Of a stretch of 64,000 nt of DNA, positions 50,814-60,147 are shown one piece after another (the first letter of the stretch is position 1; every line of letters begins with the position of its first letter). The notes under the pieces were generated by a model, which was not told the origin of the DNA, did no database searches, and was given only the letters and a program-made list of their open reading frames with translations. The position numbers were made by a program, and so were the translations under genes. The stretch spans positions 62,001 through 126,000 of the forward strand of contig NZ_JAFBGA010000011.1 of NCBI RefSeq assembly GCF_016909575.1, read 5' to 3'. This stretch comes from Streptomyces sp. HB132 (GTDB lineage Bacteria > Actinomycetota > Actinomycetes > Streptomycetales > Streptomycetaceae).

Positions 50814-51527
50814 TCAGGCGGAGTACCCCTTCGGAGGGATCAGCGTGGCGAGCTGGTCGAAGGAGATCCAGTAGATCTGGTTGCCGCTGAAGGAAGCCGG
50901 GTCGGCGATGAGGACGGTCCGGTCCACCTCGTCGTAGCCGAAGACGGTGAAGTAGTGGTAGATCGTCTGGTCCGAGGGATACCCGGGCGGCTGGTTCCCC
51001 GGCGGGGCCACGATGTTGGCCACCAGCGGGTAGTTGCGGTCGATGTCGAACACGATGTCGTGCCACAGGAGGTCCCGCTGGCCCTGGGTCGGCGGATCGT
51101 TCGGCATCTCCTTGGTCTCGTACCAGCCGCCGCCCAGGTTCGAGTTGAGTACGCCGGTCACCTGGCCGATGTGATCCGTGCCCGCCTGGGTGGTGCCGAG
51201 CTGCCAGGCGAGATCACCCTGGCTGGGAGGGGCCATCCGGGCCGAGAGGGCGATGCGTGTGGCGGCCGGGCCGCACCAGTACCCGGTCTCCTGGACCTGG
51301 TAGTCGATCTGGAGCCAGTGCGCGCTCCTGGTGCGCCCGGAGGCGACCTCCAGCCGGCTGCCCGGCTCGTCGAACCCGCTGAGGACGGCCGTGCCCGCCT
51401 CGGAGCCGTGGGCGCCCACGGATACGGAGGGGACGGACGGCGCGGGCGACGCGTAGGCCGCACCCGGCTGGAACAGCGCTCCGAGGGCGACGGCTGCGAT
51501 CGCGGCGGACACACATCTCTTACGCAT
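50814..51527 (-). CDS. Secreted C39-like papain-fold cysteine peptidase
   Basis: 237 residues. Signal peptide (~1-27, AAIAAVALGALFQPGAAYA). The peptidase domain carries the catalytic Cys in VQETGYWCGPAATRIALS, His in QTIYHYFTVFGYDEV and Asp/Asn in VLIADPASF. The order Cys-His-Asp is that of the C39-like family, here without a transporter, so a free extracellular protease. The Gln preceding Cys (QETGYWC) supports an oxyanion hole. Probably co-transcribed with the esterase downstream; the winged-helix gene upstream is on the same strand at 159 bp. Confidence 0.9.
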   Translation of the reverse strand: MRKRCVSAAIAAVALGALFQPGAAYASPAPSVPSVSVGAHGSEAGTAVLSGFDEPGSRLEVASGRTRSAHWLQIDYQVQETGYWCGPAATRIALSARMAPPSQGDLAWQLGTTQAGTDHIGQVTGVLNSNLGGGWYETKEMPNDPPTQGQRDLLWHDIVFDIDRNYPLVANIVAPPGNQPPGYPSDQTIYHYFTVFGYDEVDRTVLIADPASFSGNQIYWISFDQLATLIPPKGYSA

Positions 51528-51685
51528 GGGAGCTCCTGGGGGGACTGGCCCGTGAAGAAGGGCGCGGCGGTGGGGGTGCCCGGTCGTGTGCGAGAGCGGG
51601 ACCAGCGTGATTCCCGGGGCCGTGGAGCCGCAAGCGGTGAAAGTCCAGGCTTACGTGGGAAGTCGGGCCGCCCGGGCCCGCTCCG

Positions 51686-52684
51686 TCAGAGTGACCCGTG
51701 CCGCCCCTCGACAGCCAGCAGGGCGCGTCCCTCCTCGGTGGCGAGGTGGAAGGACCGCCCGGCCGTGCGGACCGTGGTGATCAGGCCGGCCGCGCGCAGC
51801 ACCCTCACGTGCTGGCTGACGGCCGGGTGGGTCACCCGCAGAAGACGGGCGGCCTCGACGGTGGAGCAGCCGGTGAGGGCGGCGCGGAGTATGCCGGCAC
51901 GCGTGTGCCCGAGCAGCGGCCCCAGCGGGCCGGTTCCCCGACCGGCGCGTGAGTCGGCGACGGGCCCGGCCCAGTCGGCCGCGTGGTGGATGGGATAGAC
52001 GAGCACCGGTGGCAGCGCGCCGTCGGCCAGTGTGGCCGGCGTGGGCCAGCAGAAGAACGACGGCTGCAGCACGAGGCCCCGGCCCCGCAGATGGAGTTGC
52101 TGGTCGACGGGGTAGGTGACCTCCAGGACGGGGGGCCGCCAGCGGATCTGCGGACCGAGGCCGGCCAGGAGCCCCTCGGTGCCCCGGTCGAGGAGGCTGT
52201 GCAGGCGGACGGCGCGGTCGGCGTCGATGTGCGCGTGGACACGCGGCCAGTAGGGCGCCAGCGCCTCCAGCTGATAGGTGTGGAGGGCATCGCCGAGCCT
52301 GCGCAGTGCCTCGGCGTCCCCTGCCGCCAGCGAACGCACCCAGCCCTTCGGCCTTATGGAGGAAGCCAGTTGGGACAGGTCGGTGCGCAGCCGTGGGCGC
52401 GGGGTGCTCATCAGGACGTCGAGAGCCGCCTGCAGGCTGGTGCGGTCACCGGATGTGGGGGTGAGGAAGTCGGGGGAGTAACCGGTGGGCGGCAGCAGTC
52501 CGGCCAGCAGCGCGCGACCGCCCGAGAGTCTGGGCCGGGCCCAGTGCCGCCATGCTCCGAACACCCGCTCGCCGTCGCAGCGTTGAAGGGTCTGCACGCT
52601 GTTGGTGATCTCCCAGAGGAAGTCGGGCCCCGGGGCCACCCGGACCCGCGCCAGGTCCTCGGACGTGAAGTACACCCGCAACAT
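51686..52684 (-). CDS. ArsR-like winged-helix transcriptional regulator
   Basis: 332 residues. A long N-terminal domain (MLRVYFTSEDLARVRVAPGP to ~250), shared with DUF5937-type Streptomyces regulators, precedes a C-terminal winged helix: STVEAARLLRVTHPAVSQHVRVLRAAGLITTVRTAGRSFHL, where AVSQHVRVL is the recognition helix. No metal-binding CxC is present, so it does not sense metals like classic ArsR. Start MLRVYFTSED. It lies upstream of the C39/esterase pair and may regulate it. Confidence 0.9.
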   Translation of the reverse strand: MLRVYFTSEDLARVRVAPGPDFLWEITNSVQTLQRCDGERVFGAWRHWARPRLSGGRALLAGLLPPTGYSPDFLTPTSGDRTSLQAALDVLMSTPRPRLRTDLSQLASSIRPKGWVRSLAAGDAEALRRLGDALHTYQLEALAPYWPRVHAHIDADRAVRLHSLLDRGTEGLLAGLGPQIRWRPPVLEVTYPVDQQLHLRGRGLVLQPSFFCWPTPATLADGALPPVLVYPIHHAADWAGPVADSRAGRGTGPLGPLLGHTRAGILRAALTGCSTVEAARLLRVTHPAVSQHVRVLRAAGLITTVRTAGRSFHLATEEGRALLAVEGRHGSL

Positions 52685-53060
52685 GGGCCCTCCAACGAGA
52701 GGCGAAGGTGCGCTGATGCCGACCGCGGGGCGACTGACGGGTCGACCGAGCACCGGACGAGCTCAGTCGAACCTCCGAGGCTGCACCCCGGCGGCTGCCT
52801 TCGGGCAGCGTATACCGCTCGATCTCCGAGTTTCCGGCGAGTGGGAGAGGCCCTGCGGCCGGCCCGGGCCCCCTGCTCCGCCGGCCCGGTGAGCCGCCCG
52901 CGCGACACCCGGCGAACGTGCGCCGGCCGCGTCCGCTGCCGCGGCCCGCCGGACGGTGTTCCCGGGAGTGGTGAAGGCGCCTGTGGCCGGCTCCGGTGCC
53001 GAGCCCCCGCTCGCGACCTCGCTCGGGTGCTCCCGGCCCCGTTCGGATCCCGACGGGAAC
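52685..53060. other. Intergenic region between the regulator and tRNA-Arg
   Basis: About 375 bp with no convincing coding sequence. A small hairpin GGCTGCC-TTCG-GGCAGC lies near 52793-52809. The promoter of the winged-helix gene should be at its left end. I see no integrase remnant or att repeat. Confidence 0.5.
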
Positions 53061-53107
53061 AAAAAAAGACCCCCTGCACAGTGTCACCACTGATGAGAGG
53101 GTCTTTT
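53061..53107 (-). terminator. Terminator of tRNA-Arg(CCG)
   Basis: On the minus strand AAAAGACCC... pairs with ...GGGTCTTTTTTT (53099-53107 with 53061-53072), a true U-tract terminator, placed 18 bp downstream of the tRNA. It is one of very few U-rich terminators in the window. Confidence 0.85.
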
Positions 53108-53124
53108 CGGCACTTCCTGCGAAG

Positions 53125-53196
53125 TGCCCCCGGCAGGATTCGAACCTGCGCACCCGGCTCCGGAGGCCGATGCTCTATCCCCTGAGCTACGGGGGC
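53125..53196 (-). tRNA. tRNA-Arg(CCG)
   Basis: On the minus strand a complete cloverleaf: acceptor GCCCCCG/CGGGGGC, D-arm from TAGCTCAGGGG, anticodon loop CTCCGGA flanked by CGGC/GCCG giving anticodon CCG, T-arm GCAGG-TTCGAAT-CCTGC. CCA is not encoded. tRNA-Arg genes in this chromosomal position are used by integrative elements in some streptomycetes; no integrase is seen here. Terminator follows at 53061-53107. Confidence 0.97.
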
Positions 53197-53449
53197 GAAT
53201 CACCGCACTTGGCGGCGACGAGTGAAACCCTACCAGCTCCGGCGGGGTGTCCGGGTACAGGTTTTCCCGCGTCGGCCCGCCGGTCCGTCGCCGGTCGGGC
53301 CTGTTCGGGGGACGGGCGCGGGAGGTCGTGTGCCGACTCCCGAGGACGGGGCGCCGAATGCCGTTTCGCGGTGGCGACCGGCCACCCCTCACGGGGCGGA
53401 AGTGGGCAAAACCCGGACGCGGCCCTTCCGCTCGACCTACCCTCGAAGG

Positions 53450-53872
53450 GTGTCAGGGGCGTACGGCCGCGTGCTTGTTGTCGACGACAACAAGGTCATC
53501 CGGCAGCTGATCAGGGTCAACCTCGAGCTGGAGGGCTTCGAGGTCGTGACCGCGGCCGACGGCGTCGAGTGTCTGGATCTGGTGCACGAGGTCTGTCCGG
53601 ATGTGATCACCCTCGACGTGGTGATGCCCAGGCTCGACGGAATACAGACCGCGGCCCGGCTGCGGGCCGACCCGAGGACAGGGCACCTCCCGGTCGCCGT
53701 CATCAGTTCGTGCACACCCCACGAGGTGGCCGCCGGGGTCGACGCGTTCCTCGCGAAACCCTTCGAGCCGAGCGAGATGGTGCGCATGGTGCGCCGGCTC
53801 GCGTGCCGGCGGGATCACACGCGGTTCGACGGCAGGCGCGGCGCGGGGACGGCCGGGAGCGCCGCCGGCTGA
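53450..53872 (+). CDS. Stand-alone receiver-domain response regulator
   Basis: 140 residues. Receiver fold with VLVVDDNKVIR (acidic pair), DVITLDVVMPRLDG (phospho-Asp), SSCTP (Thr/Ser switch) and AKPFEPSEM (conserved Lys). There is no output domain; the C-terminal tail is basic and disordered. The GTG start (VSGAYGRV) has GAAGGG immediately adjacent, which is unusually close, so an internal GTG may serve. It is unpaired with a kinase and probably acts by protein-protein contact. The next gene starts 78 bp downstream. Confidence 0.88.
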   Translation: MSGAYGRVLVVDDNKVIRQLIRVNLELEGFEVVTAADGVECLDLVHEVCPDVITLDVVMPRLDGIQTAARLRADPRTGHLPVAVISSCTPHEVAAGVDAFLAKPFEPSEMVRMVRRLACRRDHTRFDGRRGAGTAGSAAG

Positions 53873-53950
53873 CCGCGCGACCGGGCCGCGGCTGCCCGTA
53901 TGGCGAAACCGGTTGGCGAAGTGCCCCCCTTCCTCCCATACGCTGGTCCC

Positions 53951-55021
53951 GTGACCCCCGCAGATCTCTCCCGGACCGTGCTGCACGCTGTGCGCCGCGC
54001 GGTCGACGAGGACGCCCTGCGCGCGCCGGTGCCCGGCAGCGTGCGGGTCGAGCGGACACGCCCCGGTGGCAGCGGTGACTACGCCTGCGCCGTCGCCCTC
54101 CAGCTGGCCGGGCCCGCCGCGCTCCCGGCGAGGGATGTCGCGGCGCTGCTGCGGGACCGTGTCGCGGGCACGCCGGGGGTCGTGCGGGTCGAGGTCACCG
54201 GGCCGGGCTTCCTGAACTTCACGCTCGACACCTCCGCCGACGACGCCTCCCGCTCCGCACGGGTGTGCCAGGTGCTGGAGCAGGGGCTCCGGTACGGGTG
54301 GGGTGCCGAGTGCGCCGGGCAGGTCCATCAGCTCCACCACCGGCGCGAAGTCCGGGCAGCGGTCGTGGCGGGCACGGTGATGAAGCTGCTCCGTGCGCAG
54401 GGCGCCCTGGGGCGTACCACCTGTGAGGAGGCGTCCGACCCCGACTGGGCACGTCTCGGCGTCACCGTGGACGCGCACGGGCGGCCACCCGTTCCGCTCG
54501 TGCAGACCCGGCCCGTGCCCGCCGGGGCCACGGCGGGGGAGCTGCTGGAGCGGCTGGGCGCCGACGCCACCCGCTGGGGCCTGCTGAGGCCCGCCGGACA
54601 CGACCGCGCGCACCTCGGTGACGCCCTCCTCGTGCAGGGCGAGGCCAATCCGCTGTTCCTGGTCCGCTACGCCCACGCCCGCGCCCGTGCGCTCGGCCGC
54701 GAGGCGCGGCGGCTCGGCTTCACGGCCGCATACGACCGGTCCGCAGACGTTCCCGCGCCCGCGCTGCACGCCGTCCTCGCCGATCACCCCGGCGTCCTCG
54801 CCTCCGCGGCCCGCCACCAGGCCCCCGACCGGCTCGCCCGGCACCTCGAGACGGTGGCGCACGCCTTCTTCGACTTCCACGACGCCTGCCCGCCGCTCCC
54901 CGCCGGTGACGAGAAACCCTCGGCCGCCCACCGCTCCCGGCTGGCCCTCGCCGAAGCCGCCGGGACGGTGCTCGCAGGCGGCCTGTCCCTGCTCGGCATC
55001 AGCGCGCCCGAACACCTCTGA
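53951..55021 (+). CDS. nrtL: ArgS-related anticodon-binding protein NrtL
   Basis: 356 residues resembling the C-terminal (DALR) and part of the catalytic region of arginyl-tRNA synthetase without a functional active site: an N-terminal ArgRS additional domain (VRVERTRPGGSGDYACAVALQLA), and a DALR-like end (NPLFLVRYAHARARALGR, LARHLETVAHAFFDFHDACPP). No intact HIGH/KMSKS motifs are seen. NrtL proteins are found next to lysA in Streptomyces, as here. GTG start (VTPADLSRTVLH). Function probably tRNA-related but undefined. Confidence 0.9.
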   Translation: MTPADLSRTVLHAVRRAVDEDALRAPVPGSVRVERTRPGGSGDYACAVALQLAGPAALPARDVAALLRDRVAGTPGVVRVEVTGPGFLNFTLDTSADDASRSARVCQVLEQGLRYGWGAECAGQVHQLHHRREVRAAVVAGTVMKLLRAQGALGRTTCEEASDPDWARLGVTVDAHGRPPVPLVQTRPVPAGATAGELLERLGADATRWGLLRPAGHDRAHLGDALLVQGEANPLFLVRYAHARARALGREARRLGFTAAYDRSADVPAPALHAVLADHPGVLASAARHQAPDRLARHLETVAHAFFDFHDACPPLPAGDEKPSAAHRSRLALAEAAGTVLAGGLSLLGISAPEHL

Positions 55022-55045
55022 GAACCGAGAGAGCAGAGCAGAACG

Positions 55046-56437
55046 ATGAGCCGATCCGCCCACCCCGCAGGACCCCGTCACGCCGACGTCCTCCCCGAGG
55101 GCCACTACACCGCCCCGGCCACCGACCTCAACGAGCTGGACGCGAAGGTCTGGTCCCGTACGGTCACCCGTGACGCCGACGGTGCGCTCACCGTCGGCGG
55201 TATCGAAGTCGCCCGGCTGGCCGAGGAGTTCGGGACCCCGGCGTACTTCCTGGACGAGTCCGACTTCCGGGCGCGCTGCCGCGCCTGGGCGGACGCCTTC
55301 GGGGCGGACGCCGATGTGTTCTACGCCGGGAAGGCATTCCTGTCGCGCGCCGTGGTGCGGTGGCTCAAGGAGGAGGGGCTGAATCTGGACGTGTGCTCCG
55401 GCGGTGAGCTCGCCACCGCGCTGGACGCGGGAATGCCCGCCGAGCGCATCGCCTTCCACGGCAACAACAAGACCGTCGCCGAGATCGAGCGGGCAATCGA
55501 GGCGGGCGTCGGGCGGATCGTGCTCGACTCCTTCCAGGAGATCGCCCGGGTCTCGCACATCGCCCAGCGGCTCGGTACGCGCCAGCGGGTGCAGATCCGC
55601 GTGACGGTCGGGGTCGAGGCCCACACCCACGAGTTCATCGCCACCGCGCACGAGGACCAGAAGTTCGGGATCGCACTGGCGGACGGGCAGGCGGCCGAAG
55701 CGGTCCGCAGGGCGCTCACCATGGACGGCCTGGAGCTCATCGGCATCCACTCGCACATCGGCTCGCAGATCTTCGACATGGCCGGCTTCGAGGTCTCCGC
55801 GCGGCGCGTCGTCCAGCTCCTCGCCGAGGTCCGTGACGAGCACGGCGTCGAGCTCCCCGAGATCGACCTCGGCGGCGGCCTCGGGATCGCGTACACCTCC
55901 GAGGACGACCCGCGCGAGCCGCACGAGATCGCCAAGGCGCTCGGCGACATCGTGACCCGGGAGTGCGAGTCGGCGGGCCTGCGCACCCCGCGCATCTCCG
56001 TCGAGCCGGGCCGCGCGATCGTCGGCCCCACCGCGTTCACGCTGTACGAGGTCGGCACCATCAAGCCCCTCGACGGCCTGCGGACGTACGTGAGCGTCGA
56101 CGGCGGCATGTCCGACAACATCCGCACCGCCCTGTACGACGCCGAGTACAGCGTGGCGCTCGTCTCGCGCAGCTCCGACGCCGCGCCCATGCTCGTACGC
56201 GTCGTCGGCAAGCACTGCGAGAGCGGTGACATCGTGGTCAAGGACGCGTTCCTGCCGTCCGACCTGGCCCCCGGCGACCTGATCGCCGTGCCCGCCACCG
56301 GCGCGTACTGCCGGTCCATGGCGAGCAACTACAACCACGCACTGCGCCCGCCCGTCGTCGCCGTGCGCGACGGTCGGGCACGCGTCATCGTCCGCCGCGA
56401 GACGGAGGAAGATCTCCTGCGTCTCGATGTCGGCTGA
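55046..56437 (+). CDS. lysA: Diaminopimelate decarboxylase
   Basis: 463 residues. PLP alanine-racemase-like barrel: VFYAGKAFLS with the PLP Lys (K96), HGNNKT, GIHSHIGSQIFD, EIDLGGGLGIAY (phosphate-binding glycines), VEPGRAIVGP, and the C-terminal Tyr region. It makes L-lysine from meso-diaminopimelate, the last step of the aspartate-derived lysine pathway. Starts 24 bp after nrtL, so probably co-transcribed. A hairpin at 56458 separates it from hom. Confidence 0.98.
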   Translation: MSRSAHPAGPRHADVLPEGHYTAPATDLNELDAKVWSRTVTRDADGALTVGGIEVARLAEEFGTPAYFLDESDFRARCRAWADAFGADADVFYAGKAFLSRAVVRWLKEEGLNLDVCSGGELATALDAGMPAERIAFHGNNKTVAEIERAIEAGVGRIVLDSFQEIARVSHIAQRLGTRQRVQIRVTVGVEAHTHEFIATAHEDQKFGIALADGQAAEAVRRALTMDGLELIGIHSHIGSQIFDMAGFEVSARRVVQLLAEVRDEHGVELPEIDLGGGLGIAYTSEDDPREPHEIAKALGDIVTRECESAGLRTPRISVEPGRAIVGPTAFTLYEVGTIKPLDGLRTYVSVDGGMSDNIRTALYDAEYSVALVSRSSDAAPMLVRVVGKHCESGDIVVKDAFLPSDLAPGDLIAVPATGAYCRSMASNYNHALRPPVVAVRDGRARVIVRRETEEDLLRLDVG

Positions 56438-56457
56438 TGAAATTCACATCTCAAAAT

Positions 56458-56486
56458 CCGGACGGGTGACAGAAACCCCCGTCCGG
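56458..56486 (+). terminator. 9-bp hairpin between lysA and hom
   Basis: CCGGACGGG (56458-56466), 11-base loop, CCCGTCCGG (56478-56486), perfect complementarity, 20 bp after the lysA stop. No U-tract. It may act as terminator or attenuate read-through to hom. Confidence 0.7.
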
Positions 56487-56532
56487 TGAGTGAGACTGGT
56501 CCACACATCAGAAGTATGAGAAACGAGGTCGG

Positions 56533-57888
56533 ATGATGCGTACGCGTCCGCTGAAGGTGGCGCTGCTGGGCTGTGGAGTGGTCGGCTCAGAGGTGGCGCG
56601 CATCATGACGACGCACGCCGACGACCTCGCCGCGCGCATCGGTGCGCCGGTCGAGCTCGCCGGTGTCGCCGTCCGCCGGCCCTCCAAGGTGCGCGAGGGC
56701 ATCGACCCCGCGCTGATCACCACCGACGCGACCGCCTTGGTCGAACGGGGCGACATCGACGTCGTCGTAGAGGTCATCGGAGGCATCGAGCCCGCCCGCA
56801 CGCTCATCACCACCGCCTTCGAGCACGGCGCGGGCGTCGTCTCGGCCAACAAGGCGCTGCTGGCCGAGGACGGCTCCGCACTCCACGCCGCAGCCGAGAA
56901 GCACGGGCGGGACCTCTACTACGAGGCGGCCGTGGCCGGCGCGATCCCGCTCGTACGTCCCCTGCGCGAGTCCCTCGCGGGGGACAAGGTCAACAGGGTG
57001 CTCGGCATCGTCAACGGCACGACCAACTTCATCCTCGACAGGATGGACACGAGCGGCGCCGGATACTCCGAGGCGCTCGACGAGGCCACCGCCCTCGGGT
57101 ACGCCGAGGCCGACCCGACCGCCGACGTCGAGGGCTTCGACGCCGCCGCCAAGGCCGCCATCCTCGCCGGGATCGCCTTCCACACCCGCGTCAAGATCGG
57201 CGAGGTGCACCGCGAGGGCATCACGGAGGTCACCGCCGCGGACATCGCCTCCGCCCGGCGCATGGGCTGCACCGTCAAGCTCCTCGCCATCTGCGAGCGC
57301 GCCGCCGACGGCCGGTCCGTCACCGCCCGGGTGCATCCCGCGATGATCCCGCTCAGCCACCCGCTGGCCTCCGTCCGCGAGGCGTACAACGCGGTCTTCG
57401 TCGAGGCCGAGGCGGCCGGGCAGCTGATGTTCTACGGTCCCGGCGCCGGTGGCGCCCCGACCGCGTCCGCGGTCCTGGGCGACCTGGTCGCCGTGTGCCG
57501 CAACATCATCGGACAGGCCACCGGCCCCGGTGAGTCCGCGTACACGCGTCTGCCGGTCAGCCCCATGGGCGACGTCGTCACGCGCTACCACATCAGTCTC
57601 GACGTGGCCGACAAGCCTGGCGTACTCGCCCAGGTCGCGACGGTCTTCGCCGAACAGGGCGTATCCATCGATACGGTCCGACAGAAGAGCCGCCAATCGG
57701 GCAGCGGCGACGGAGTTGCCATCGAGCAGGGTGGCGGCGGGCGACGGGCGGGCGGGGACGGCGAGGCATCTCTCGTCGTCGTCACCCACCGCGCGCCCGA
57801 CGCCGCCCTCTCCGGGACCGTCGAAGCGCTGCGCAAGCTGGACACCGTGCGCGGTGTCGCCAGCATCATGCGTGTTGAAGGGGAGTAA
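56533..57888 (+). CDS. hom: Homoserine dehydrogenase
   Basis: 451 residues. N-terminal NAD(P) Rossmann motif VALLGCGVVGSEVARI (~8-23), a catalytic domain with GIVNGTTNFIL and the EADPTADVEGFDAAAK signature, and a C-terminal ACT domain (VADKPGVLAQVATVFAEQGVSID) for threonine feedback. The ACT domain contains a Gly/Arg-rich insertion (GGGGRRAGGDGE) near residues 395-412. It converts aspartate semialdehyde to homoserine. MMRTRPLKV start; the second ATG is equally possible. thrC starts 6 bp downstream. Confidence 0.98.
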   Translation: MMRTRPLKVALLGCGVVGSEVARIMTTHADDLAARIGAPVELAGVAVRRPSKVREGIDPALITTDATALVERGDIDVVVEVIGGIEPARTLITTAFEHGAGVVSANKALLAEDGSALHAAAEKHGRDLYYEAAVAGAIPLVRPLRESLAGDKVNRVLGIVNGTTNFILDRMDTSGAGYSEALDEATALGYAEADPTADVEGFDAAAKAAILAGIAFHTRVKIGEVHREGITEVTAADIASARRMGCTVKLLAICERAADGRSVTARVHPAMIPLSHPLASVREAYNAVFVEAEAAGQLMFYGPGAGGAPTASAVLGDLVAVCRNIIGQATGPGESAYTRLPVSPMGDVVTRYHISLDVADKPGVLAQVATVFAEQGVSIDTVRQKSRQSGSGDGVAIEQGGGGRRAGGDGEASLVVVTHRAPDAALSGTVEALRKLDTVRGVASIMRVEGE

Positions 57889-57894
57889 GGACCC

Positions 57895-58965
57895 ATGACC
57901 AGCAAGGGCACACACCAGTGGCGCGGCATCATCGAGGAGTACCGGGACCGGCTCCCGGTCACGAGCTCGACGCCGGTCGTCACACTCCGTGAGGGCGGCA
58001 CGCCGCTCGTCCCGGCTCAGGTCCTCTCCGAGCGCACGGGCTGCGAGGTGCACCTCAAGGTCGAGGGCGCCAACCCCACCGGGTCGTTCAAGGACCGCGG
58101 CATGACCATGGCGATCACCCGGGCCAAGGAGGAGGGCGCGCAGGCCGTCATCTGTGCCTCCACGGGCAACACCTCGGCCTCCGCGGCCGCGTACGCCGTT
58201 CGCGCGGGCATGGTCTGCGCCGTCCTCGTGCCGCAGGGCAAGATCGCGCTCGGCAAGATGGGGCAGGCGCTCGTCCACGGCGCGAAGATCCTCCAGGTCG
58301 ACGGCAACTTCGACGACTGCCTGACCCTGGCCCGCAGCCTCTCGGACAACTACCCGGTGGCGCTGGTCAATTCGGTCAACCCGGTCCGCATCGAGGGCCA
58401 GAAGACCGCCGCGTTCGAGATCGTCGACGCGCTCGGTGACGCCCCCGACATCCATGTGCTGCCGGTGGGCAACGCGGGCAACATCACGGCCTACTGGAGG
58501 GGTTACAAGGAGTACGCGAAGGACGCGGTCTCCACGCACACCCCGCGCATGTGGGGCTTCCAGGCGTCCGGTTCCGCGCCGATCGTCCGCGGCGAGATTG
58601 TCAAGGACCCGGCGACCATCGCCACCGCGATCCGCATCGGCAACCCGGCGTCCTGGCAGTTCGCGCTGGACGCCCGGGACGAGTCGGAGGGCTTCATCGA
58701 CGCCGTGACGGACCGTCAGATCCTGTCGGCCTACCGTCTGCTGGCCTCCCAGGAGGGTGTCTTCGTCGAGCCCGCCTCGGCCGCGTCCGTGGCCGGTCTG
58801 CTCAAGGCCGCCGAAGAGGGCAAGGTCGACCCCGGCCAGAAGATCGTCTGCACCGTCACGGGCAACGGGCTGAAGGACCCCGACTGGGCCGTCGCGGGTG
58901 CCCCGCAGCCGGTGACGGTCCCGGTCGACGCGGCTGCCGCGGCCGAGCGGCTGGGCCTCGCGTAA
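57895..58965 (+). CDS. thrC: Threonine synthase
   Basis: 356 residues. PLP fold-type II enzyme: NPTGSFKDRGMTMAI with the PLP Lys (K66), CASTGNTSASAAAYA, the phosphate loop LPVGNAGNITAYW, and CTVTGNGLKDPD near the end. It converts O-phosphohomoserine to threonine. AGTAAGGACCC precedes the ATG, 6 bp after hom, giving a hom-thrC operon. Confidence 0.98.
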   Translation: MTSKGTHQWRGIIEEYRDRLPVTSSTPVVTLREGGTPLVPAQVLSERTGCEVHLKVEGANPTGSFKDRGMTMAITRAKEEGAQAVICASTGNTSASAAAYAVRAGMVCAVLVPQGKIALGKMGQALVHGAKILQVDGNFDDCLTLARSLSDNYPVALVNSVNPVRIEGQKTAAFEIVDALGDAPDIHVLPVGNAGNITAYWRGYKEYAKDAVSTHTPRMWGFQASGSAPIVRGEIVKDPATIATAIRIGNPASWQFALDARDESEGFIDAVTDRQILSAYRLLASQEGVFVEPASAASVAGLLKAAEEGKVDPGQKIVCTVTGNGLKDPDWAVAGAPQPVTVPVDAAAAAERLGLA

Positions 58966-59054
58966 CCGGTCCTCGCCGCAGCTCAACCGCCCTTCCGGGG
59001 CGGAGAGCGCATGGGAGGTGCGCGACACGCATCGTGCGCCTCCTGTGCGCCCTA

Positions 59055-59064
59055 TGTCGCGACA
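59055..59064. promoter_or_regulatory. Palindrome in the thrC-thrB gap
   Basis: TGTCGCGACA is a perfect 10-bp palindrome 166 bp upstream of the thrB start; the sequence GATAAG follows 13 bases later and could be part of a -10 region. The 264-bp gap between thrC and thrB otherwise shows no gene, so thrB probably has its own promoter here. Confidence 0.35.
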
Positions 59065-59229
59065 GAACCTTCCTTCGATAAGCTGTGGTCAACCCGCCCC
59101 GCCGCATCCGCCGCGGTGCTGTGGCCGTCGTGTCCGCCGGGCCCCGTCCTCCGCACAACGACTCCCCACGCTCGTTCGAAACACCCTGCACCACATCCCC
59201 GCCGCCGTACAGGAAGAGTCGTCCAACCG

Positions 59230-60147
59230 ATGGCCGGTCCCGCGTTCCGAGCCGCCGCCGTCCGGGTGCGCGTCCCCGCAACCAGCGCCAATCTGGGCCC
59301 GGGTTTCGACGCCCTCGGCCTCTCGCTGGGGCTCTACGACGACGTCGTCGTCCGGGTCGCCGATTCCGGGCTGCACATCGACATCGCGGGTGAGGGCGCC
59401 GAGACGCTGCCCCGCGACGAGAACCACCTGCTCGTACGTTCCCTTCGCACGGCCTTCGACCTGCTCGGGGGGCAGCCCCGCGGCCTCGAGATCGTCTGCG
59501 CCAACCGCATCCCGCACGGCCGTGGTCTCGGCTCCTCGTCCGCCGCCATCTGCGCCGGCATCGTCGCCGCCCGAGCCGTGACGACGGGCGGCGAGGCCCG
59601 TCTCGACGACGCCGCCCTGCTGGAGCTGGCCACCGAGATCGAGGGGCACCCGGACAACGTCGCCGCCTGCCTGCTCGGCGGATTCACCCTCGCCTGGATG
59701 GACGCCGGTGCCGCCAAGGCGATCCGGATGGACCCCGCGGACTCCGTCGTCCCCGTGGTCTTCGTCCCGGCGACCCCGGTGCTGACCGAGACCGCCCGCG
59801 GCCTCCTGCCGCGCACCGTCCCCCATGTGGACGCGGCGGCCAACGCCGGCCGTGCGGCCTTGCTCGTCGAGGCCCTCAGCCGGCGACCCGAACTGCTGCT
59901 CGCCGCCACGGAGGACCGGATCCACCAGGAGTACCGGGCCCCCGCGATGCCGCAGAGCGTGGATCTGGTGAACCGGCTGCGCGCCGACGGCGTCCCCGCC
60001 GTCATCTCCGGTGCCGGGCCCACCGTGCTCGCGCTGACCGACGAGGGCTCGGCCGACAAGGTCGCCCGGCTGGCGGGGGACGGCTGGACCGCGAACAGGC
60101 TCGCCCTCGACGCCACGGGTGCGAGCGTGCTGCCGCTCGCTGCGTAA
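59230..60147 (+). CDS. thrB: Homoserine kinase
   Basis: 305 residues. GHMP-kinase signature: VRVRVPATSANLGPGFDALGLSLG at the N-terminus, the ATP-binding loop PHGRGLGSSSAAICAG (~97-112), and a C-terminal AVISGAGPTVLAL. It phosphorylates homoserine for ThrC. Start MAGPAFRAAA chosen because the family begins there; the preceding in-frame stretch is non-conserved. It is separated from thrC by 264 bp, unlike the tight hom-thrC junction. Confidence 0.98.
   Translation: MAGPAFRAAAVRVRVPATSANLGPGFDALGLSLGLYDDVVVRVADSGLHIDIAGEGAETLPRDENHLLVRSLRTAFDLLGGQPRGLEIVCANRIPHGRGLGSSSAAICAGIVAARAVTTGGEARLDDAALLELATEIEGHPDNVAACLLGGFTLAWMDAGAAKAIRMDPADSVVPVVFVPATPVLTETARGLLPRTVPHVDAAANAGRAALLVEALSRRPELLLAATEDRIHQEYRAPAMPQSVDLVNRLRADGVPAVISGAGPTVLALTDEGSADKVARLAGDGWTANRLALDATGASVLPLAA

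Noticed and set aside
53453..56338. Long minus-strand frame opposite the receiver, nrtL and lysA genes
   Set aside because: Shadow of well-supported plus-strand genes.
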